A stretch of 64,000 nucleotides of DNA from assembly GCF_023702635.1 (NCBI RefSeq), contig NZ_CP098455.1:2790001-2854000 (forward strand), read 5' to 3'. A program made the translations under genes and the position numbers. How positions within the stretch are numbered: the first letter of the stretch is position 1; each line of letters opens with the position of its first letter. The notes beneath the pieces were generated by a model. The model was not told the DNA's origin and did not search any database. It saw only the letters and a program-made list of their open reading frames with translations. This DNA comes from Spongiibacter taiwanensis (lineage in GTDB: Bacteria; Pseudomonadota; Gammaproteobacteria; Pseudomonadales; Spongiibacteraceae). Of the stretch, positions 58,961 through 64,000 are shown one piece after another.

Positions 58961-59722
58961 GTGGCAAATGCATTTTTAGACGGTTTATACAGCCTGGATG
59001 GCAAGGTCGCATTGGTGACCGGTGGTCACAAAGGCATCGGTAAAATGATCGCCGAGGCCTTAACCCAGGCCGGTGCGCGGGTGTATATCGCCTCTCGCTC
59101 GGCAGGGGAATCCGATCATCCCCTGGCCATCCCCTGTGACTTGGCCAGTGAGGCGGGTATTGATGCCCTTGTTGCGGAACTGCAGAAGAAGGAGAAGCAA
59201 CTCCATATTCTGGTGAATAACGCCGGTTATTTTTCCGCCGCGCCGGTGGAGGATATGGAGGCAGGTGAGTGGGACACCGTGCTCGCGCTCAACACCAAGA
59301 CACCCTTCTTTCTGGTGCAAAAATTATTGCCGATGCTGTTGTCCGCGGGAAGCGCCGATGATCCTGCCCGGGTGATTAATATTGGTTCGATTGCGGGCAT
59401 TATGGGCGGCAGCAACATGGCCTATGCCTACGGCGCCAGCAAGGCAGCGCTGCACCAGCTGACCCGCACCCTGGCCAGCGACCTCAGCGCCCGACACATC
59501 ACCGTCAATGCGATTGCGCCGGGATTTTTCCCCAGTGAAATGACCGATGGTTTCTTCTCTGCCCAGGAGGGCTTGAAGGATGCCATTGTGGCCGGCACTC
59601 CCCGGGGGCGCCTGGGGACGGCGGAGGATATGGGCGGGATGTGCATCGCGCTCTGTGGTCGAGCAGGTGCCTTTGTCTGTGGTCAGATTATCGCCCTGGA
59701 CGGCGGCGTGCTGCTGAAGTGA
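58961..59722 (+). CDS. short-chain dehydrogenase/reductase
   Basis: NAD(P)-dependent oxidoreductase of 253 aa from GTG 58961. Cofactor motif TGGHKGIG at residues 20-27, NNAG segment (LVNNAGYFSA), and catalytic Tyr157-x3-Lys161 in YGASK. The C-terminal IALDGGVLLK is typical. Probably oxidises an alcohol made by the P450 or reduces a ketone. RBS GAGGTAG. Confidence 0.94.
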   Translation: MANAFLDGLYSLDGKVALVTGGHKGIGKMIAEALTQAGARVYIASRSAGESDHPLAIPCDLASEAGIDALVAELQKKEKQLHILVNNAGYFSAAPVEDMEAGEWDTVLALNTKTPFFLVQKLLPMLLSAGSADDPARVINIGSIAGIMGGSNMAYAYGASKAALHQLTRTLASDLSARHITVNAIAPGFFPSEMTDGFFSAQEGLKDAIVAGTPRGRLGTAEDMGGMCIALCGRAGAFVCGQIIALDGGVLLK

Positions 59723-59840
59723 CAGGCTGAAAGCTTTGGCCGGGATCGCCTCAGTCTGGCCGTCCCTGCCCTTCAACGACGGCGCCCCCCATTAGTAGAC
59801 TGACATTACGCCACTAACAATAAGTAACGGGAACAACACA

Positions 59841-60257
59841 ATGAATAAAGATTGGGTTCAATACTGGATCAAGCTGTTTGACCGCAAAGGTGAAGAGTTA
59901 ATCAGCCTGTATTCGCCAGAGTTCTATTTCATCGACATTAACATGCAGATCGAAATTCAGAACGACCTGGAAGCCCTGAAAAATTTTCATGCCATTTTTG
60001 ATAACAGCAATCCGGATGTTAAGTACGACTACTTTGACGTGTTTGATTATGCCGGCGACGAACGCCGCGGCTGCTTCCAGTGGACCTGGAAAAGCAAACA
60101 CGCCGGTGATTTTCTCGGCTTGCCCGCCAAGGGCAAGGAGACCGAGACCCGGGGCATGACCCTGATGGAGTGGAACGCCGACGGCAAAATTACCCGGGAG
60201 GAGAGCATCTGCGACCTGCTCAGAATTTTCCGGCAGCTGGACATTGTAAAAGTATAA
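59841..60257 (+). CDS. NTF2-like (SnoaL-type) small protein
   Basis: 138 aa with an NTF2-like alpha+beta cone pattern: N-terminal helices, then EFYFIDINMQIEIQND and a C-terminal beta sheet (GCFQWTWKSKHAGDFLGLPAKGKETETRG, LMEWNADGKI). Members act as small enzymes (dehydratases, isomerases, hydrolases) or binding proteins; no catalytic residue can be assigned by eye. RBS GGGAAC upstream. Confidence 0.75.
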   Translation: MNKDWVQYWIKLFDRKGEELISLYSPEFYFIDINMQIEIQNDLEALKNFHAIFDNSNPDVKYDYFDVFDYAGDERRGCFQWTWKSKHAGDFLGLPAKGKETETRGMTLMEWNADGKITREESICDLLRIFRQLDIVKV

Positions 60258-60318
60258 AAACCATTCATTTTTAAAAGCGGCAGGCGTGTGTGTGGGGCTG
60301 TGCCGCTGAGGTGTCATC

Positions 60319-61518
60319 ATGCAGTTTGATCCAATGAATGCTGATTTTCAGCAGAACCCCTACCCCTTTTACGACGAGCTCAGGGCCAAGCAGCCTGTGG
60401 TTTGGTCCGAGTCCATGCAGGGTTTTTGTGTGGCGGCCTACGACGACATCATGACGGTCTTGACGGACTCGGATAATTATTCGTCGTCTAAATTCTGGCC
60501 CATTTTACTTGGTGAATACGACCCGGCGCCGGAAGTTCAGCCGATGATTTCCCTCGATCCGCCGGACCATCTGCGCACCCGGACGCTGGCTCAAAAGGCC
60601 TTTTTGCCCCGGGAATTGAAGAAGCTGGAAATAAAAATTCAGCAGATATCAGACGACCTGGTAGATCACGCCATTTCTGTTTCAAAAGATAACACCTTTG
60701 ATATGGCCTGGGATTTTGCAGCCCTTTTTCCGGTGAGTGTGATCGCCGAAATGCTGGGCATTGATAAATCCCTGCGCCTGGATTTCAAACACTGGGTTGA
60801 TAATCTGTTGGCCGCGTCAAACAGAGCGATTTACGACGACGCCCGCCTGGCCGAGATAAAACATGCCTCGGATAGCTTGCGGGCCTACTTCAGCAAGCTG
60901 GTGGACGAGCGCACAGAGAACCCCGGTGACGATATGATCAGTTCCTTCATTCAGGCGGAGGTGAATGGCGAGCGCCTGAGTAAAATCGAAGTGATCAACC
61001 TGGCGATACTGCTGTTGATCGGTGGCACCGAAACCACCACCAATCTTTTGGGCGGCCTGCTGGCCGGTTATCACGATCACCCCGAAGCCTTCGCTGCCGC
61101 CCGGGCCGACCGCTCGCTGGTGCCCCAGTTGTTGGAGGAGCAGCTGCGCTGGCAGCCACCGGTACAAAGCCTGTTTCGTCATACCACCCGCGAAGTGGTG
61201 CTCAATGGTGTCACCATTCCGGAAAACACCATGGTGATGACCTTGCTGGGTAGTGCCAACCGGGATCCGGAAAAATTCCCCGACCCCACCGTCTTTGATC
61301 TTAAGCGCGACGTGCGCGGCTACTGCACCTTTGGCCAGGGCCCGCATTTCTGCATGGGCAGTTTTCTGAGTAAGTTCGAGGCCGCCATTGCCGTGAACAA
61401 ACTGTTTGACCGCTTTAAAGTGTTGGAACCTCTGCAGCAACCTGAAGAGGTTCGCTGGATTGATTCCTACTTTGCCCGCGGCCCGATCACCTTGCCGGTT
61501 CGCTACGAATTGGCGTGA
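60319..61518 (+). CDS. cytochrome P450, class I type
   Basis: Soluble bacterial P450 of 399 aa, with no membrane anchor. I-helix LLIGGTETTTN near residues 231-241 (the conserved acid-Thr pair is ET), ExxR in EEQLRW near 274, and heme ligand Cys345 in FGQGPHFCMG. RBS GAGG 6 nt before the ATG. A Rieske-type ferredoxin gene follows; no ferredoxin reductase is present in the window. Expected to hydroxylate a small hydrophobic substrate; family cannot be assigned. Confidence 0.95.
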   Translation: MQFDPMNADFQQNPYPFYDELRAKQPVVWSESMQGFCVAAYDDIMTVLTDSDNYSSSKFWPILLGEYDPAPEVQPMISLDPPDHLRTRTLAQKAFLPRELKKLEIKIQQISDDLVDHAISVSKDNTFDMAWDFAALFPVSVIAEMLGIDKSLRLDFKHWVDNLLAASNRAIYDDARLAEIKHASDSLRAYFSKLVDERTENPGDDMISSFIQAEVNGERLSKIEVINLAILLLIGGTETTTNLLGGLLAGYHDHPEAFAAARADRSLVPQLLEEQLRWQPPVQSLFRHTTREVVLNGVTIPENTMVMTLLGSANRDPEKFPDPTVFDLKRDVRGYCTFGQGPHFCMGSFLSKFEAAIAVNKLFDRFKVLEPLQQPEEVRWIDSYFARGPITLPVRYELA

Positions 61519-61551
61519 GGTGCGGCGGCAGACAAGATAAGGAGAAAGCAA

Positions 61552-61866
61552 ATGGCAGAGATGATTGACGCTGGGAAAATCGATGACCTGGCGCCCGGCA
61601 AAATCCACAAGGTGCAGCACGGTGATCTGGTGATTGCGCTGGTGAATATTGGCGGTGAATTCTATGCCGTAGACGGTGTGTGCGGGCACGCGGGTGGCCC
61701 TCTGTGCAGGGGCGAAGTCATTGAGGACGAGAAGGTCATCACCTGTCCCTGGCACGGTTGGGAATACGACCTGAGCAGTGGTGAATGCCTGATGGACCCT
61801 TCACTGAGCCAAAAGACCTACGCTGTGCATGTTGATGGTGGCGCGGTGACGATCACTGTGGAGTAA
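61552..61866 (+). CDS. Rieske [2Fe-2S] ferredoxin
   Basis: 104 aa. Cluster ligands C44-x-H46 (CGHAGGPLC) and C65-x2-H68 (CPWHGWEY), as in dioxygenase-type ferredoxins such as BphF/NdoA. No membrane anchor. Situated 33 bp after the P450 and 5 bp before the FAD oxidase, so it could carry electrons for the P450 or for an unlinked ring hydroxylase. Confidence 0.93.
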   Translation: MAEMIDAGKIDDLAPGKIHKVQHGDLVIALVNIGGEFYAVDGVCGHAGGPLCRGEVIEDEKVITCPWHGWEYDLSSGECLMDPSLSQKTYAVHVDGGAVTITVE

Positions 61867-61871
61867 ATCAG

Positions 61872-63302
61872 ATGAGTCAGAGTGATCAGGTCGAATTAGC
61901 CGCGCAGAAAAGCAATTATCAGCAATTTGTTGCGAGCTTAAGGGACATTGTTGGCGATACGGGGGTGCTGGAAGGTGAAGCGGTAAGCAGTCGCTATCCC
62001 GGCTACTTCATGGAGCGGGTGGAAAGCCGATTGTTGGTGCGGCCCAGTACCACGGAGGAGGTCTCTCAGGTTTTGCGTCTGTGCAATGCGCGTCAACAGC
62101 CGGTGGTGACTCAGGGGGGAATGTCCGGCTGGGTGCGCGCCACCCAGACGCGTCCCGGAGATTTAATTCTTTCGATGGAGCGTCTGCATGCCATCGAGGA
62201 AGTCGATACGGTCAATCGCACGGTTACCGTTCAATCGGGGGTGATTTTACAGACGCTGCAAGAGCAGCTTGAGCCTCACGATCTGATATTTCCGCTGGAC
62301 CTGGGTGGCCGAGGTTCATGTCAGGTTGGCGGTAACGCCGCCACCAACGCCGGTGGTATTCGGGTGATTCGTTACGGGATGATGCGGTCACTGGTGCTGG
62401 GGCTTGAGGCGGTGATGGCCGACGGCAGTGTTATCAGCTCAATGAACAAGATGCTGAAGAACAACTCCGGGTATGACATCAAACAGCTGTTTATGGGCAG
62501 CGAAGGCACCCTTGGGGTGATTACCCGGTTGGTGCTGAGGTTGTATGAGCGGCCCCGCAGCGATAACGCGGCGCTATTAGCGCTCAATGATTTTGCCAGC
62601 GTCGCCAAGTTTCTGCGTTTTATCGACAGTCGCCTGGGCGGCAAGCTCAGCGCCTTTGAAGTGCTGGATAATACCTTTTACCGCATCAATACCCAGCCCG
62701 GGCGGCAGCGTGCGCCGATCAGCGGTGACTATCCCTACTATGTCATCACCGAATCCCTGGGCTTTGATGACAGCATTGATGCGGCCCAATTCGAACAGGT
62801 GCTGGTTGACGCTGCGGAGGCGGGGCTGATTGCCGACGCTGTTATCGCCAAGTCGGGTGCTGAGCGTGAGGCCATCTGGCAGATCCGGGAAAACCTGGAG
62901 CACGTGGTCAAGGAAATGCAGCCCTTCCAGGCCTTTGATGTCAGTATGCCCATCGGCGATATGGCGCCTTATATGCAAACCGTTGCCGAGAATTTTAAAA
63001 AATTCTGGCCAGAGGGGCAGCTGTGTTTTCTCGGTCATGTGGGTGATGGCAACCTGCATATTGCTGCTGGCTGCGGCAGCAGCGAGCCGGGTGCCCGCCG
63101 GGCGGTGGAGGAGTGCGTGTATCAACCGCTGCAGCATATTGGCGGCAGTATTTCTGCCGAGCACGGTATCGGCCTGGAGAAGAAGGACTTTCTGTCACTG
63201 TCACGGGGCGACAATGAATTGCGGCTGATGCAATTGCTCAAGCGCAGTCTTGATCCCAATGGCATTTTGAATCCCGGCAAAGTCATTGATCTTGAGGAGT
63301 GA
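61872..63302 (+). CDS. FAD-binding oxidase (GlcD/D-lactate dehydrogenase type)
   Basis: 476 aa of the PCMH/GlcD superfamily: FAD-binding domain about residues 35-220 (VTQGGMSGWVRATQTRPGDLILSMERL; CQVGGNAATNAGGIRV near 153) and C-terminal FAD-oxidase domain (CFLGHVGDGNLHIAAGC near 386; SISAEHGIGLEKKDFL; DPNGILNPGK). Relatives oxidise D-2-hydroxyacids to 2-oxoacids, which would feed the fused 2-oxoacid:ferredoxin oxidoreductase encoded upstream (inference). Confidence 0.92.
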   Translation: MSQSDQVELAAQKSNYQQFVASLRDIVGDTGVLEGEAVSSRYPGYFMERVESRLLVRPSTTEEVSQVLRLCNARQQPVVTQGGMSGWVRATQTRPGDLILSMERLHAIEEVDTVNRTVTVQSGVILQTLQEQLEPHDLIFPLDLGGRGSCQVGGNAATNAGGIRVIRYGMMRSLVLGLEAVMADGSVISSMNKMLKNNSGYDIKQLFMGSEGTLGVITRLVLRLYERPRSDNAALLALNDFASVAKFLRFIDSRLGGKLSAFEVLDNTFYRINTQPGRQRAPISGDYPYYVITESLGFDDSIDAAQFEQVLVDAAEAGLIADAVIAKSGAEREAIWQIRENLEHVVKEMQPFQAFDVSMPIGDMAPYMQTVAENFKKFWPEGQLCFLGHVGDGNLHIAAGCGSSEPGARRAVEECVYQPLQHIGGSISAEHGIGLEKKDFLSLSRGDNELRLMQLLKRSLDPNGILNPGKVIDLEE

Positions 63303-63306
63303 CCCC

Positions 63307-63993
63307 TTGACCCCGGCAGATGATGCAGTGGAAATCTTTGGTTCGCCTGTAAGTAACTGCTACAACGCAGTGCTCGCAAGCCTGTATCACAAGGGGATTA
63401 CCCCGGTGGAGCATCATATTGGCGCCTCAATGGCGCCGGATTTTTTGCGCCGCAGTCCAATGGGAAAGATCCCGTACCTTTACCACCGGGGTGAGTATCT
63501 CTCCGAGACCTTGGCGATTGTTGAGTACCTCGATGAATGCTTTGCCGGCAAGGATTTGTTGCCGGGCACGGCTTTGGAGCGCGCCCGCCGTCGTCAATTG
63601 ACCAAGTTTGTTGAATTGTATTTGGAGTCGCCGTCTCGCCGTCTGTTTCCAGGAGTTTTTTGGGCGGGCAAAAATGATGCTGTGCACGTGGATGAGGTCC
63701 GCCCGGTGCTTGAACGGGGTTTGCAGGCCTCGGAAATTTTGTTGGGCCAGTGTTCGTCGCTATTGGATTCGCCCTGTGGTGCGGCTGAGTACTACAGCTT
63801 TTTTAGTCTGGCCTTGGTCAATAGAGTGACCCAGCACCAATACGGCTGGGATCTCTTGGCTAAGGCGCCCTTGTTGAAACGTTTTGCCGATAAGGCCCTA
63901 GCGGCAGACTTTATTGCCAAGATTTGCAACCAGCGCGATGGCGCGATGCAGGCTTACTTGGAGAAAAAGGCCGCCGAGTCTGGCCGAAAGTAG
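63307..63993 (+). CDS. glutathione S-transferase family protein
   Basis: Start TTG 63307 (MTPADDAVEIFGSPVSN) has GAGGAG 7 nt upstream, giving 228 aa; the frame opens at 63286 inside the preceding gene. N-terminal thioredoxin-like fold with SPVSNCYNAVLA, cis-Pro motif GKIPYLYHRG and glutathione-contact SETLAIVEYLDE; C-terminal helical domain. Could conjugate or isomerise a pathway intermediate, or cleave an ether as LigE/LigF-type enzymes do; substrate unknown. Overlaps nothing but is 4 bp after the FAD-oxidase stop. Confidence 0.88.
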   Translation: MTPADDAVEIFGSPVSNCYNAVLASLYHKGITPVEHHIGASMAPDFLRRSPMGKIPYLYHRGEYLSETLAIVEYLDECFAGKDLLPGTALERARRRQLTKFVELYLESPSRRLFPGVFWAGKNDAVHVDEVRPVLERGLQASEILLGQCSSLLDSPCGAAEYYSFFSLALVNRVTQHQYGWDLLAKAPLLKRFADKALAADFIAKICNQRDGAMQAYLEKKAAESGRK

Positions 63994-64000
63994 ACGTCAG

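Noticed and set aside
57843-59012. A 389-codon minus-strand frame over the aldehyde dehydrogenase gene
   Set aside because: Shadow of a clear ALDH with catalytic residues intact; no plausible start signal.

Overview
This window looks like the chromosome of a marine gammaproteobacterium. The housekeeping gene order (recN/grpE-dnaK-dnaJ-dapB-carAB-greA-yhbY-rlmE-ftsH-folP-glmM-tpiA-secG-tRNA-Leu-rimP-nusA-infB-rbfA-truB-rpsO-pnp, then parC-serB-FimX-like) is the order known from Pseudomonas. The accessory genes (a very long TSP3 lipoprotein, a TonB receptor beside a P450/Rieske/indolepyruvate oxidoreductase cluster) fit Cellvibrionales/Spongiibacteraceae-type bacteria. The lineage is an inference; no rRNA is present. 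I saw no insertion sequence, integrase, prophage or CRISPR array.

Layout. 0-4.6 kb: an OmpA-family porin-like protein and a 1084-residue lipoprotein with 16 DNCP-type calcium-binding repeats. 4.6-10.5 kb: recN with a textbook SOS box, divergent from grpE-dnaK-dnaJ with heat-shock promoters. 10.5-25 kb: a YihY membrane protein, dapB, a small thioesterase, carA-carB-greA, yhbY, rlmE, ftsH, folP, glmM, tpiA, secG. 25.0-25.97 kb: tRNA-Leu(GAG), followed by three tandem 146-bp units that each begin with a copy of the tRNA 3' tail and contain a terminator, then a strong promoter and a leader with two terminators. 25.97-34.8 kb: the rimP-nusA-infB-rbfA-truB-rpsO-pnp transcription/translation operon. 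34.8-38.7 kb: a more A/T-rich stretch with DUF4105 and DUF3015 proteins, slyD and two small conserved-looking genes. 38.7-50 kb: parC, an AhpA/YtjB-type membrane protein, serB, a FimX-like degenerate GGDEF/EAL protein, a PilZ protein, and the complete EF-P beta-lysylation set epmB/efp-epmA. 50.2-64 kb: an accessory catabolic block, all on the plus strand: TonB receptor, AraC regulator, fused 2-oxoacid:ferredoxin oxidoreductase, aldehyde dehydrogenase, SDR, NTF2-like protein, cytochrome P450, Rieske ferredoxin, FAD-linked 2-hydroxyacid-type oxidase and a GST-like protein.

The most unusual non-coding structures are (i) a 25-bp-arm inverted-repeat element found twice, in the dnaK-dnaJ and carA-carB gaps, each time ending 11-14 nt before the downstream start codon; (ii) the tRNA-tail tandem repeat after tRNA-Leu, reminiscent of the repeats after E. 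coli tyrT; and (iii) terminator-bearing leaders in front of carA and rimP. The catabolic block can be read as import, P450 hydroxylation, oxidation of alcohol and aldehyde, oxidation of a 2-hydroxyacid and oxidative decarboxylation to an acyl-CoA. Its substrate is unknown. Many genes use TTG or GTG starts (carA, rlmE, ftsH, rimP, the GST; grpE, rbfA, truB, pnp, serB, epmA, SDR), so starts given here often differ from the first ATG.
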